Source: Prunella strophiata
Lineage: Eukaryota > Chordata > Aves > Passeriformes > Prunellidae
Assembly (NCBI GenBank): GCA_036583965.1
Contig: JAZBQD010000017.1
Coordinates: forward strand, 25,826,385 to 25,890,384
Length of the DNA: 64,000 nt
Reading direction: 5' to 3'
Part shown: positions 34,448 to 49,370 of the stretch, piece by piece
Layout: each line of letters opens with the position of its first letter
Position numbering within the stretch: the first letter of the stretch is position 1
The notes under the pieces: generated by a model
What the model was told of the DNA's origin: nothing
Database searches by the model: none
The model's input: the letters and a program-made list of their open reading frames with translations, nothing else
Translations under genes and position numbers: made by a program

Positions 34448-35651
34448 CAGATTTCGTTTCTGGACATTTGAATTAATTTTTTCCTTTCAAATGAAATAAG
34501 CCCTCCTTTAATTTTTGACACAGTTTTACCCAAAGTTCATTTTCATGAAACAAAAAACAAATGAGGGGAGAAAAAGTGGTGGAGGATGGTGCACATGTGC
34601 TGCACAGTCTTTTTCAGACTGGCAGATAAAAAAATCACTTCATCCATGTGGGACCTTCAATACTGTTTAGTTTCCTCAAAACCAACAGCACCAGCCCCAG
34701 GCTAATAGTTTCAGCTCTAAACACTCTACCCCAGGCAGAGAGGGTGGTGTTGAAGGAATTAAAAGCTTTTGCACCAAGTAGTGGAAGCAGTCTGGACTTT
34801 TTTCAAGAAGTTATTGCTAAATCTTCCACAGTCATGTGCACATAGACATAAGGCTGAATTACAGCAGAGAAGACATTAAGGAACAGAAACTGAAAAGACA
34901 AGCACAAATGTCAAGGCTGATTTAAAAGCAGACACTGTCATAGTGTGAGGCAGAAGTTTAAGGGGAGAAATGTATAACAAAACCAGGAGGGAATGCAGAG
35001 ATGTTCAGAAGATGATGTGGGTTTGCATAGGAAGGATTGACAGATAGGAAGGCTGCCTTGCCTCCTAGACTGTTAGGAGGTGAGGGAAAGAAGACAAAGA
35101 GCAGAAGAAAGAGTTTTGTACTTCATGTAAGATATCAATTAAATCTGTATGGATAATTTCTTCCACAGCTCCACAGATATTTGTTCCTGTCTATCCTAAC
35201 TCAAATGAAACTGTAAAATTTACCCTGTCTGTTTTACATAGCTGACCTGACCCTACAGATGTTTTGGTGCTCACAGAACTGAAGCCACCTGAAATCACTG
35301 AAAAAGTACCTATAGAGTTCAGGCTGCTGTCTACAGAGTGAGGATATATAAGACTGAATAGAACACTAGCAGCTTTGTCCATTTATGGAATAACATATGT
35401 ATATATTGAATAATATGGAGTGCATATTTGCTCACAGATGATCCCTGAGTTTATTGTAAATGAGAGAACAGTTCTCAGTCACAATACTACTTTCAATTTT
35501 CATGTAGTTCTGAGTTCTAATCCCCATAATATTCTAATGCCTTAGAACATCAGAAGTTAACCCGCTCTTATTATATATGCCAATTAAGAGTGAAATTTTT
35601 AGGCAACAAATTGAAATTGTATGTCTCACAGGTTAATTTTCTAAGCAGTGT

Positions 35652-35655
<4 letters not shown>

Positions 35656-35684
<29 letters not shown>
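35656..35684 (+). repeat. T29 homopolymer
   Basis: Twenty-nine consecutive T bases. No retrocopy body is recognisable on either side, so it is not called a retropseudogene tail. Confidence 0.95.
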
Positions 35685-35688
<4 letters not shown>

Positions 35689-38600
35689 CTTTCAATTGGC
35701 CATGTATTTGCAAACTATTTGACTGACAAAAATTACAAGTAAAAAAACCAGAAAAACACAGGTTCATTAAAGAGACATTTTCTCTAGTCAATCCCTTGTG
35801 AGATAAATATTTTCGTGTCAAGGAAGTCTGTAATTCTTTTTATTCATTTCTCCCAGTGAAACACACATCTCTAAAGATCAGTGCAAGGAGAACAGCTATA
35901 TTTTACTCACAAAGTCTAAAAATTTATTCAATCATGTATTTATATGAGGATGGTCAAACGTAGATATTTTGACAGCTAGAATTTTTAAAAACAGATAGTT
36001 TTTTCATGACTGATAATTTTTGTGATCACCATGTGATGTTAATGCTTGAGTACTATTAATATTAAACAAAAATCATGTTTATTTGGAGGGAGAATTTTCT
36101 GGAAAAGATCACTGAAAAAAAAATCACTGGGGAAAACAAACAAACAAACAAACCCAAACAAAAAGACCCTTTGAAACTTTTGAAGAGAAGACATGTAAAA
36201 ATAAGGGGAAAATACAAGCAACAAGAATTAGGATAACAAGTACTTGAATACTTACTTATTGAATCCAGACCAGATATCTGTTCTAAAAGCACTTGTTATG
36301 ATAGTAAAGTAATAGACTTAGAATGAGAAAAAACTGGAGCAATTTTCAGGTTTTCTTCATACAAGAAAGTTCAAATCAAGGTGCATTTTTTTGTTGGGTT
36401 ATGTATACAAAGAAGGGGAAAGCAAGGCTATGGATTCTAGATTCATCAGGTACTCTTGCAAAATACATTGTCATTATGAAGGATGTTTTAACATTTATTT
36501 TGTTATCTTACTTACCTTTTAAGAAGCAGAAAAGTGTTTTGCATAGGAATGAGCTTATTGATGCTGTTATGTAGAGCAGTGCACAGTCTCTTCTAGATCC
36601 CTCTGTTCTGTCACAGAGAGTAATCTTTTGCTGCTAAAGGGAGTTGTGCCATTCAGTATAATTAAGAAAGACACAAAAATGCCCAATCATAACTCATGAT
36701 TCCTTCCTCTCCACTAGCAGGAGGACACTATTAATTTTGTTCAAAACCTGATTTATTTTTCTTGATATTCTGTCTGATTTTTTGCCTTTTTCCTCATGGC
36801 TTCCTGTATATGATGACCAACTACACTCATGATGCACTAATTTGTTTTCTGGGGTATAGGGAACACTATATGCTGACTGGCAAATTAAGAAGCATCATAG
36901 CCAGGGCCCATTCAATTACATTTTTCAGAGCTCACTGGGACGTAAGGAACTTTGGGAGAATAATCACTTATGCTCTTGGTGTGCTGATGGAAATGAATAT
37001 AGCCATTCTGTTTAGCAAGGAAAATGAGCATACTTCCTGACTTTTCCAATAAATTGTTTGAATGAGACTCTGGGATGACGGAAAGCAGAGTGATAGAACA
37101 GCTGAACTATTCAGTTCTGTCAAGTCCTTGGATATTTTGCAATTCAACCCCAGAAGCCTTACTCTACTATTATTAGAGAGAATTCAGAAATGTCAGATAC
37201 CAGTCATTGAATTTCTCTCTACATAAGAAAGAAGAGTAGGAGTAATCTCATTTAAATAAAACCTTGGCTGTTCTTGAAATCTTAAGGTACTTTCAGCTGA
37301 AATATTTTTCTTAATTTTCATGAAATAAAAGTTTATTAAGCCTTTATAAATTTATTATTATTTCAATTGTTCTTAAAAGTTCTGAATCACTGATTTATAC
37401 TAATCGGATTCTAGGTTTTGTTCTAGTGATAACAGTGAGCTGGGAACCTCAGGAAAAGAAATTACTTCTTCAACCAAGCTTGCAATATTAATCAAACTTA
37501 AATTATGGCTACCACACATATACAAAGTACCTGCAAGAACTGAGACTCTGAACTTCAAAGGCTCTTTGATGTTATACTGGTAGCATTCAAACAAATAGTT
37601 TAATGTAACAAGAAGGAATTGCAATCTGATTCAGAATCCAAGAAGAGCGTGGAGCATTTCTAGAGAAATTTCAAAAGTGACAGAACTATGGACAGGGTTC
37701 ACAGTACTGGTAAAAATGGGGCTTCTTCATTTTAACATGTATAATTTTCAAGGTTCTGTGACATCTCTTCTCCCCACATCAACTTCTGTCAAAATTGCCT
37801 GATTGTAGTGTGTTAGGAAATACATCTCACAGTAGAACAGATAGGGCGTGCAAACGTGTTAATAGAAACACTGGTAATGATTGGGATTGCTCTCAGGCTT
37901 CTGATCTTTCTGATACAAAGCATGGTTAAGGAAGTATCTTTTTTTTTTCTTTTTTCTTTTTTCTATTTTTTTTTTTTTCAATTTGTTCACTGTTTCTGGG
38001 AATTGCCAACATAAAGCAGCACTGTTTGAATCGTGACAGACATATAAATACAATAGTCCAAATAAATACAAGCTTTTTAGGTTTTTTTTTTCAATATTTT
38101 ATAATGCCATTCCAAATGAGCATGTCCCATGTCCTATCTCACTTGTCAGTATTAAAGTGTTGCATAAATAAAACAGTTCAAAATTTTATACTTAGTTTTG
38201 TGAAAAAAACATTATTTTTACTACCTAAAAGCCCAATAAAAACTGTTTTTCTCATTCTGTAATGTATTATTCAGTGATATTTTGATGTTAAGAATTTAAA
38301 GAAATAAACTGAACCGTAAACAGTTCTTAGTCTCTTTTTTTTTTCCTTGTGCAGCTTTTATTTATTTTTCTATTGACTATGTAAGGCTTTCATCAAAAAC
38401 AGAAATTTGACTCCATTTCAAACAGAATTTTAAAAACTAATATCAAAAGATCTGATTGATCTGTTTTCAAATTACTGTATTTTTTACATGCTTACATAGA
38501 CTCTGCATGCTCTGCCTAGACAAGGTGAAGCATAAAACCAGAACCCCAATAGTGATAGATATTTTCCATTCTGAACTAAATCTCTCTCTGTGAGATGTTG

Positions 38601-41600
38601 GGATTTTTTCAGCTTGAATGACCTTGCTCAACAGCTTGCACTGTAAAAGAGTCTGCATTGCCAAATCTAGGATTTGTTTCACAGAAACTGAGTTATAATC
38701 AGATTTTAATTCTGTACTAGACTGAACAACATCAGCTGTCATTAAGGTACCATAAAACCCGTTGCACCATCTTTGACAGAAGTGTAAGCAGTGTAATAGT
38801 GAAGGAGTCTGGTTTGATTTCAGGCAGGTGCAGGTATAATTTAATTTTCTGCATCCACTAAAATCACAGTGCCAGTTACAATTTTTCCCTGTAAAACCTT
38901 TCTGATTTTCTAATAAAAAATACAGTATTGCATAGTAAATTTTAGTAATATTTTTGGTTGAAGGCCATCTCCAGCTGTGTGTATCTGCATATGAGTGAGG
39001 AAGATAAAAATTTCCATGACAGTTTAGGCTAGCATTTCATCTACTGCAACATTCATGTTTTAACAGAAGACAGGTGAAATGTGAAAGAACTTAATGGGGC
39101 AATTTAGAGCTGTATAATCTGTCAGCAATTCATTAGCTAAGTGACTTAAACAGAATGAACCACAGAGTGGTATAGTCAGGAGGCTGCTGAAACCTGTGGC
39201 TCAAAAGAAGAAAGGCTGCCACAAGTCCTTTCTCCAGGGCCAGCCAGAAGTAAGGGTACAGGTGTACAGCACACATGGGCTGGGGAGGACTTTGTTCCCT
39301 TGACTGAGGTGTCCCCACCTACTGTGATGACTCTTCAGATGTCAAAATTGGCCTATATCACATGATTCAACAAATATTAAGTCATTAAAGGAAGATAATT
39401 AAGATTATTAATTAAGATAATTAAGTCTGTTAAGACAAAGATTTCTATTTCATTGAAGTATTGTCTGCTCTTATAAATTTTAAAATTCTGATTTTAAAGG
39501 TACTGTAAAGCATGTAAATGTGTTTTTTTAAAACACAGATTTCTGAATCTGTTCTTATTTCTTTGTTACTATATGTGTGTGCTCAGATCAGCTGTTGTTT
39601 GAGTCCTTCTGAAACTAAAATAAGAAATATAATTTAAAAGGAGAACACTATGGATCTTTTTTGGGCTTATAAACATCACTACTCTCTGTTTTTCCATTGG
39701 GCTTAGTTGAAAACTGAAAATGTGCAATTTTTTTTCCATTTCCTCAGAAATCAAACCCAGTTTCTCTAAATTGTTTTCTTCACAAGCAGTGAGCTCTTTC
39801 ACCATTATTCCTTTAAAACAGAAGGCAGCAGATATCAGGGGAAGAAAAACCCTGGGAAAGAGTAGATATCTTGTAGCTATTCCAGAGAGGATTTCAGCTT
39901 GATCTCATAATTCAGTAGGAAAGGCACACAGTGAAATGAACAGAGGGTGGACAGGGCTCCTTGTCAAACAGTCAAGTCGGTTATTTCCATTTTTTTAACT
40001 GATTTTTTGCTTCATCCTTAATTCTGATTGATGGGATTCATCCAAAATTTTGAATTGGTACAGCTACCATACAGAACAACTAAGAGCAAATACAAAGGCT
40101 CATATTACTCTGTGTGCTGCATATACTCTGTACTAACTTATGCCATTGTAAATGCTCTAAAGATATATTATTTTCTCATCTTTTAAAAGATCCATTGTAG
40201 CTAGTGCACTGCAAGCTGACCACTTTCAGTCACTAGTAACATAGTTAAAAGACTAGTTCTGTTTTTCAAGTGTGTTAAATATTTTGGTGCAACAAACAAT
40301 TAATAAAATTATTTTCCAGGAGGAATATCTTGCATTAGTAATCATGTGCAGCTATTGATGTTATTTTTCATTTTGACAGATATCCTATTCTATTCAAAGT
40401 TATACAAGGTGCACAGTGTCACAGACACTCAGGACATGTAGTCACATAAATCTTAATTTCAGACAAGCTTCTGCCTCTTGATGTTATGCCACAGAGCTCA
40501 TTGTTGTTGTCCACCAGAATGTCTTGTGGCATACAGAAATTCATATCACCTCTTAACCCATGCCATGCCATGGTCAACACGTGGCTCTGCAGCAACACTA
40601 CGTAATTTTTTTCCCTCTTTCTTGTTTCTCAATTTTTTAGTTATTTACCGATATATGACTTTATGTTGGGTTTTTTTAAACCATCCTTTTGAAGATATGT
40701 TAACAAAATATTCTGCAACTTATTAAATTAACCTTGTCAGAATGTTTATTTGCTTTCAAAATGTTGTCTAGTGGGCAATAGATTTATTAGATTGCATAAT
40801 ACTGACTTGTCTCAATCATGGGGCTTTTGCTACCCTAATTTAATATTTTGCAATACCATACCATGGATAATTTACTGCAGTTTGGTGAATAATAAGTGGC
40901 CTAAGGATCAGATTATCTACAGGGACATTCCATAACAGTTTGACTTTGGGACCTTTATGAAGACAGATAGCTTTAAAATCATCTCTGTCATCCAGACTTA
41001 CCTTACTCCTACACTGTGGAAGACACAGCAAAGGAGCATGGTCAGGCTTAGAGAAACAGATTACAACGACAACCTTTCAAATAAAAAATCTCAAAATGTG
41101 ATGTCTGAATTACACTTGGGATGAACCTGTCTTATTCTCTCTGTAGACACTTCTTTGTCTAGAATTCCCAAGACTTACACAAGAACATGGCTGTAATTTT
41201 AGAATTCACAGCAAGACTGTGTTATCCTCAGTTCTTATATTGTCTTAAAATAATTTAGGAGGAGCCTCCTGGAAGTACTCATAGTATTATGGTTGAATGG
41301 TATTATCTTAGTCATTAGTCTTAAATCATGGTGTGACAGCTCTGAAACTCCACTCTTAAATGCTATAGTACTTATATTTTCTTTGGCTATTCGCCTAATG
41401 TCTCAACTCAACCTGGATTATTCGGAATCCCTAATTTTACTAAGACTGATTATTTTGCCAATGTCAGTTGCAGTACAGAAAAATGAGCTCTTCATATTTT
41501 GTAAAGCTCATGAATCTGGCAACAACCAGTTTCTGTAGAGACCGCATGAAATTCTTTTGCACATAAACATGTCAAGGAGTACAGTGTAGCAAAGGAAATA

Positions 41601-44600
41601 ATCCCAACACCATGAATTGTCTGATTTTTTGAGTTTTATCACATTGGTTCCATCTTCCATGCAGGAAAAGACACAGTTTTCTCTCTTGACAGCAAAAGCT
41701 TTTTTGACACTACCCCTCAAACTTCTAAAGAATTCTGAAGAGCTTCTAGCAATGTAACATATCACAGGAGAAAAAATTTGGTTGAAATAATGAAATTCCT
41801 TTTGCCTCATCTGTGATGATCTAGTGTGGAAAGAAAGCCAGTGATTCCAGTCACTGTAGTACCTTCACAGAAAATAGTTGGGGATTAAAATTTGTGTATA
41901 TAGCTGTAGTGTATTCCACTTTCTTCATGTGGCATATGAGGAGCAGCACAATTATCTGTGTGCAATCCTCTGCATGGGACCATTTGGCCAAGGACTATTT
42001 GACATCTTCTGCTGACATCACACCTATAGTAGGTGCACATCTTTCTGTTTGTTAACTGGGAAAGACAGACTGGATCATCTGAAACAGGAAGACCCAGTGC
42101 AGAAGACACAGAAATCAGAAAGGTACTGAGAAAGGGCTGCATCACATTTGTTGTGAAAGGGAAATTTATTGCTGGCAAGAATGAAGTATTTTCTTTGCCC
42201 AGCTGAACTGCTTCCAGAAGAAATGCAGGTTAGCATGTAACTGCCACAACCTTCTTTTAATTGTGCATAAGACTGTTCCATGACTATAAAATTGATAAAA
42301 ATAACATATTGAGGGGAGTAGCACTATGTGAAAAGGGGAAAAATCTCAAAGAAACATAAGGAGGTTTTGGAATTGCTTCTGGTTCTCTCTGTCAGAAGAG
42401 TTAAAATTTAGGAAACTGTGGAGATAAAAGGGAATGAAACCTAGAAATCGCCTGTGGCTTACACCTACCCTCTGGTTGTAGAAGTCTTTGAATCCTCAAG
42501 AATCTTTTTTTCCCCCCATAGTCCCCCATCTTCCAAAACCCATATGCCTTTGATATTGCAATATTCAGTGCTAGTGGGGAACTTTCTCAGTTTCTTTCAA
42601 TTGTAAAACATCAAAGGAGAAAGAGAAGTAACTCATGGAAAGGTAGATTAATGTCAAGAGGAGCACTTCTCCTGAATTCCATAAATTTACCAGGAACCCT
42701 TTTATTAGAACTCACATTAAAACTGGGGAAAAATGGAGGCGTTTTGGGGAAATAGTTATTTAATTTATCTTAAGACAGAGAATGAAATTAGTAAGAATAG
42801 TCTGAACTACACATTTATGCAGCAGAATTTAAGCATGGTTGAGAGACATAAAGTGAAGGTGAATAGCAGCTTAGTCATCAGTTTACAGTGAAATGAAGCT
42901 TCCCCAGGTATGCAAATGTGGGTTGCAGACAGCACAAAAAGCATAATATATGTCTGGAAAATGATGAAATATTATATTGCTTGATTTCTGACTTTACAGT
43001 TCATTTCTCTGTTACTTATTGTCAAAAGCTGTGAGGAGAAGATGAAAAAAATGTGCTGGGAGCAGGGGCTGGAGTGATTAAGGATTTTAAGACCTATACT
43101 TTGGCGAAAAAGATTAAAAAGGAACAGAATCTATATGTAGATATAGCTATAAAATTAGGTGAGGAAAGGAATTTTTATCTTCCTGATTCACATGTAAAAT
43201 CACATAATGAATGAAAGAGAAGATTTAGCTAAAAAGGATTTAAAAAATTGTAAGGTGCACACCTCAAAAATTTGAATCATTTTATACTGTACAAGCGTTC
43301 AGTTGCTATTAAATAAATTCAAAACAAAGCAAATACACAAAAGTGAGGATTACTAATGGTTGGAGTTGTACCTTTCCTTTGTAAATCTACTCTGCAAATG
43401 AGAATCATATAAAAAAAATCTGCATAACTATCCTAGTTGAGATGGCATTTAAACATGCAATCAAAAGAATTTTAAAAACTGTTATTTTATTCATCAATAG
43501 ATTTTTTTGGTCCCCCATCTCCCAAATTTTCCTTTTTATTTTTTTTTAGAAGAAAATTATTCCCAAGTTTTGGTAGTGTAGAATATCATGTCAGAGAATT
43601 TAGTAGAGGATGCTTCTGTGTGAAAGCCATTAGCTTTTATACATGAGCATAAAAATGTGTGTCTTAAATGATTTGTTTCTTCTACAATTATGTGATTTTT
43701 ACATTTTTTAAATCTGCAAAACATATTACAAAGATAGCTACTTCATAAAAAATTAGTCAAATGTCATATAACACAACATTTCAAAGAACATAAAAAATAA
43801 AAATTCAGTGACTTTTAATATAAAGGTGAATAGAAATATGTTCATTTTCTACAAAAAAAATTGAAACACAAAAAGTTGGTTTTTTAACAGAGACCTGTGT
43901 ATCCAGTGTACAGTCAATATTAGTGTTCAGATAAGTTTCTGAGTAGAACCTGAAAATTCTTCATAATGTAAATGATAAAGGAAATATTTTCACCTAAAAA
44001 AGAGTAAATTATTGGGAATATGAAAATTATCAAAATCAAATTATCTTCTCCTTTGCTGAAGCAAAACTTCAGCTGAAGCAAAAACTGAAAGCAAAAAAAA
44101 AAGCAAAGCAAAGCTGAAGCTCCATGAAAGCAGTTATAAAAATTAATGTTGTGTTACCTGATGCAACCAGTCCTGCAGGAAAGACATGGAGGGAAAGAAG
44201 GGAAGTGTCCTGGAAAATCTTTCAAATCTTGCAAGGGTCTTTTTGTATACATACAATTGGGATTATGCTGTGATAACCTCTTTTCGTTAAGTATAAAATA
44301 CTGTATAGTGGCACTCACTATGGAACTTATAAAAATAATATAACACTAATAAAAAAAGATATTGTTTTCCCTCATTCTGTCACTCTCAGTGCTTGAATGT
44401 CTGAACAACTCCATCGTATTCTTCAAAATTTCTTTTAGTACATACTGGTGAACAGAAAGGGGGTGATCCTTGGGGACAGTAGGAGTGTTGATGGTTCTTT
44501 GAAAGACCAGCAGCAGTGTTCATCTATCTACTGGACATAAAATTCCTACATAATTTCTGGTTACAGAAATATCCAATATGATTTTTCCTTTTTCATTTTT

Positions 44601-47327
44601 TTTTTTTCCTTGAAATATTATTGGCCTAGTGAAGACAGTGCCTGTAATTTTCCTCATGTTTGATGTTTGTGATTTTGATTTTTGCCATCTTCATGCTGGA
44701 ACTGGGCAGTTGATTACAGCCCTGTAGATCAGAAAAACTCTGTTCAGATTAAGGGGCAAATATATCTTGAGCTGACAGAGAGAAGCTTAGACTTAAACAC
44801 TAAATGCTGTGGTAACTCCTCTGCTTCCTTTTCCTGACTCTGGTCACCTCAGAGTCACAGGTCTAGTGGTTCTGGTTGACAGGAACCTGAAGACCTACCT
44901 CAAAGCCCTGACAGATTTTCTGAGACAAAGCAAAATTTGACATTTCAATAGGCTTTTAATCAGAACTAGACTATTACTGGTAACAGAGACTAAACTGTGA
45001 TATCTTTACTTCAAATTAATCCAAATCCAAAAAATCAAGATTAGTGTAATTTAACCCCAAATTATCTATGAATTTAGTGGATTTAAAACGATGTTTTCAT
45101 TCAGCAAGATTTTTTTTTTTTTTTTGAGTGATGTACAAATTCTTAGTTTTTATAAGTTACAAGAAAACAAGGGAACACAGTACTGTTCTAGAAAATAATA
45201 TGCAAGAAAAAGATCAGGTAAAATTTACATTGTATTCTTCAAAGACTATCACAGCAAGTAAGTGTCTTTCTTCCAAAGGCTCATAGAATGTCTGACTGAG
45301 AACTTACCCTGTGTTTGAAAAAAATTAGAAGGCTCTCTGCTATCTCAACTAGATGACAATGTAGCAGGAATTATACAACACTTTACATAGAAAAATAACT
45401 ACAGAGAACTTCCTTCACAGATCTGAAAATTCTGGCATCAATTTCTTAGCATAATTATTCCCTCCTCATTTGGACTCAGGACCTCCAGCTTTTCTCACTC
45501 TAATGAAGAGAATGGGGGAGAAGGACAAAGTAAGAGCCTAAATTTAAGCATACAGGTGTGTCTACTCTTTTGCATACACAGAAGTACAGAAAACATTCTT
45601 TTTGTAAACACATGTGTACATATCCAATTGTATAAAAGTCTACATCCATGGACATACATATACATACACATATGGTTCCTTCCAGCTGATCATATTCTCT
45701 GAATCTGGGATATATAATACCTAATATCAAATTTTCATGCTTTAACAACTAAGAACTAACCACAACTTCAAAATTAATTGTAGAATTTATTGTATAGGTT
45801 GCATAAAGCAGAATTGAGCGTAGACAGACATGGATTGAAATTAATGATGGTTCAGATATTTATCTCAGAAACTGTCCAAAAACGTCAGTTGAAAAGAATA
45901 AAAATTTAATGATATAAAAAGTATCTGTGAGAATTAGAGAAAGCTGACCACTGCTAGAGTTCAATTATGACTTTTCATCCTTATAGTTACAGTTTTCACT
46001 CTATTAGCTATAAAACACCGGTTTTAACCAATTAGATATCTGTGAACTATTTCAGATAAATTTTCCTGTCCTTGTGTGTACATACTGTAATTAACTATGG
46101 ATTCGAAAAATGAACACCTGTGCCCTTCAATTTTTTTCTCTCAAGAGTACTGCCACTTTCCAAAGTCTCATGGAATCAACAGTGTAGTTGCTGGTAGCCA
46201 TTTTGGTAGCCAAAAGATTCATCTAATTAGATAGTGATTAGCACCACAGTGAATTATAAAGAGGTTAACCGCTGAAATTGTTTTAAAGTTGTGATTTTGC
46301 TTTCACTCCCTAATGTCATGATAACAAAATTTCAGCTGTCCATCTAAACTAACTGAGAAATACTTTCTACTGAAGTTGAGTGTGCCTGACCATTATTTGT
46401 AGGTGCAGTTAATGGTAGACTTTCAAGACTACCTGTTTTGAATGGCAGTATTTCCCCTAGTGTGTGTTTTTTCCCATGAAAAAAACAAGAAAGTAAAAAA
46501 AAAAAAAATGAAAAAAGGTTTATTTTATATATGATTATTATTTTTAATGTTAGAATTTTCTCATTTGAATTTGGTATCTAGGTCCCTTAGGAGAAGAAAT
46601 AAACATATCTGTTTCTACTTGTTTCTCCAGGAATACATTGCTTTTCCAGATTATTCAGAATGAATAGGTGATACAGGTTTGATCTAAATCTCCCTGGCGT
46701 CTCGGCAGTATAAATGTCACAATTTTTTATGTGTTTTATCATACGAATTTTATCACTTTAATATGAAAATGGGTCATTCTCCACTAACCCACTGACAAAG
46801 CATGACATTTTTGCTATCACTGTTACCTCTGTAGTGCACTTAAATTTGATTTATGAGAATGTTTTATAGTATGTTTGTCCTTAGGAGGCAAGAAATGAGA
46901 TATAGAATACTAATGTGAATTGCTTAAAGAAAAAAGAAGAAAACAAAATACAAACAAAATAACCCTGAATACTTGCATGTGGATTATCTACAGGTTTAAC
47001 TTCAACAATGGAAAACAGAAATTAGCAAGAAAAGATGGTTCTGAGATGTTCTTAAAACTGCTGAATAAAGAAAGGGAAGAGATCAGGAGTTAAGCCTCTG
47101 TGCTTTTGAATACAAGATTAAAAAAAAAAAAACAACAAAAAAAGAATGTGTGAAAACCTCCAAAAAAAATATCAAGTAGATTTTTTTATTAACTTGAGAA
47201 TCAGTCTTCACTCAGATTGGTCAAATCTGTCCTCTTACTGCTTTCAACAAGGCTGTTAGAAATAAAGTTTTCCCAGTGAAAATTCACCTACATTTCCTCA
47301 ACTCACTAACATTATTTAACAATTGGG

Positions 47328-47330
<3 letters not shown>

Positions 47331-47358
<28 letters not shown>

Positions 47359-47391
47359 AAAAACCCCACCAAAATAAACCCCCCCCCCCCC
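47331..47391 (+). repeat. AAAAC pentamers followed by a C13 run
   Basis: Several AAAAC units (47331-47360) run into A8, then a short mixed stretch and thirteen C bases at 47379-47391. Low complexity only. Confidence 0.95.
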
Positions 47392-48524
47392 AAAAAAGAA
47401 AAGCAATCTGGCTCCATCTGAGCACTGATCCCTTTAATCTTGAGGCATTTAAGATATGTCTTACTATATATATAGATAGCTAGCTGTTCAAATTTTCTGC
47501 CATTTGTGAAATTCCAGTTAAATTAAGGTTGTACTAAATGTTTTCTTTCACTTAGGTCATGTATCTCCAGGGGAATGTGTCTGGAATTCTATAGGCAGGC
47601 CTTCCTCTGCTGAATCCTTCCATCCTCAAATGCCAGTAAACATTTGAATTATGATGCCTAAATAGTTTCATCTTTGTCATTTGGAAGCCAAGGCACTTAA
47701 GAAATTTATTGAGTAAAAAACAACTGGAAGTTTGAGTAGAAATTTAGGAGCAAATAGTTGTGTTAAACTCAGAGGTTTTCTTTCTCTTTTCCTCTTTATA
47801 GTGTGACTTAGTATTCATAAAAGGATGCAATTTAGAGCTCCTGGCTCCATTATAAGTACATAAATGGGGATTTTTGTCTTTAAAACTGAATTAGATGTAT
47901 TTCTCTACTGGTATCTCATGTTTAGAACACACAGAATTAATTGTTATGAGCAAATGAGTGTCATATAAATGAAAAATATGCAACATATCTGTGTAGCTTT
48001 CAAGGTGGTATATATTAAGCAATACACAACAAAAATCTGTTGCAAAACTGAGGTATTTGTTTATTCAGAGATCCTGTCTTGTCTTTGACAAAAATCCTTA
48101 TGTTTCTTTCTGTGTGCTTTTAACAAGTATATGCTCAGTGTCTCCACAAAACTGTCCTTCCTCCAGAAAAAAACCTCCTTTGAAAATATAATACTACAGT
48201 GTTTATTTTATTATGCACATTCTTTCTTTAGAACTTTCACATTCATTTATGAAAGATATATCTTTTGCTTCAAAAGCATATAATTCTAGCATCTGAAGCA
48301 CAAAGCTACTACATTAGCTAGTAGGAGTCTTTGGTAAGGCTCAGGAATTTTTTGAATGTTGAAAAATAGGTTGCAGTGATGCAGATATAATGGAGCTTTA
48401 GTCTGCAAACATTTACTTCTGTAATGTGTCCTTACTCCTGCTGCTGGTTTAAATCAGTGATCTGAGATATGGATATGAATATGAAAGTATGCAGATAGGG
48501 GTAAAAGTTTTCTAAGGTGAATTT

Positions 48525-48570
48525 TCTTTCTTTTTCTTTTTTCTTTTCTTTTTTTTTTTTTCCTCTTTTC
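48525..48570 (+). repeat. Pyrimidine tract (TTTC)n
   Basis: T-rich tract with regularly spaced C bases, giving a K/E-rich frame on the minus strand that is not a gene. Confidence 0.9.
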
Positions 48571-49285
48571 CATTCTTGTGGTACTTCATAAGCAGTAGGT
48601 GCTACAGTATATCTAAGAACAACCTTGCAAGGTACCAAACCTTGTTCACTCTTTGGTTAGTATCTAGTCTATTTGAATCTTAGTTTGTGATAATAATGCA
48701 GAAAGATGTTTTCATAAATAAGGTAGATTAATTTTTTTTCTACAAAACTAGTGTTTTTCTGGAACTTTTCAAATTTATTATTTAAGTTTTTTCATTCAAC
48801 ATTAAATGAAATAGCAGAAAGAAAACATTACTCCTGGGAAATCCTTATGTTTTGAGAACCAGTGTTCATCTGACTGTTTCTGACAGCTTTGCTATCGCTT
48901 TCATCCCCAAAAGATTTCAGTTATTGTAATGGACCTCTGGTCATTGTACAGGAAAATGTGAAATATATCTGACTGTGCTCTCTTAAGGGCTGAAAACTTA
49001 CCTTAGTTACGGAAATCTAATAATCAAGTTTCTCCTTTTACTTATGCAATGAATACCCAAAACCATAAGATTACAATTTCTTTGGAGGTAGATTTCTCTA
49101 TCTGTTTGTCTTCAAAAAAGACTGAACCAAATACACAGAACCAAAGCGTTAAACCAGGAGATCTCTTGGAGGCTACCAGACAGATGCCACCTAATGTCTG
49201 AGTGCCCAGTGTTTGAGTCTTACTCTAATCAATGTTTTAATTATTTGTATGGCTCCATCAAGAGAAATTAATCTTAAAAGCTTAG

Positions 49286-49370
49286 AAGCATAGAATGACT
49301 CAGGTTGGAAGTGAGTTAAAAGTTCACAAAGTCCCATGCCCCCTGCTGTGGGACAGAGGGGAAACAAGAA
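49286..49370 (-). mobile_element. CR1 LINE remnant, extreme 3' end
   Basis: AGCATAGAATGACTCAGGTTGGAAG at about 49287-49311 is the complement of the CR1 3' terminus, followed by a decayed CATGCCCCCTGCTGTGGGACAG block near 49337-49358. Only some 85 bases remain. Confidence 0.75.

Larger units (their letters stand above)
34448..49285. other. Long AT-rich gene-poor stretch
   Basis: Nearly 15 kb without a recognised gene, RNA or large repeat. It contains homopolymers and small simple repeats listed separately, and scattered frames of 60-130 codons that lack family resemblance, splice context or strand consistency. A repeat-free stretch with TAAT-core words lies at 46190-46360. Confidence 0.55.

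Noticed and set aside
34136..34533. F/V/G/L-rich plus-strand frames and a K/Q/N/T-rich minus-strand frame
   Set aside because: Products of the T/G-only tract.
36762..37040. 92-codon frame
   Set aside because: Length is plausible for a small exon, but there is no splice context and no family resemblance.
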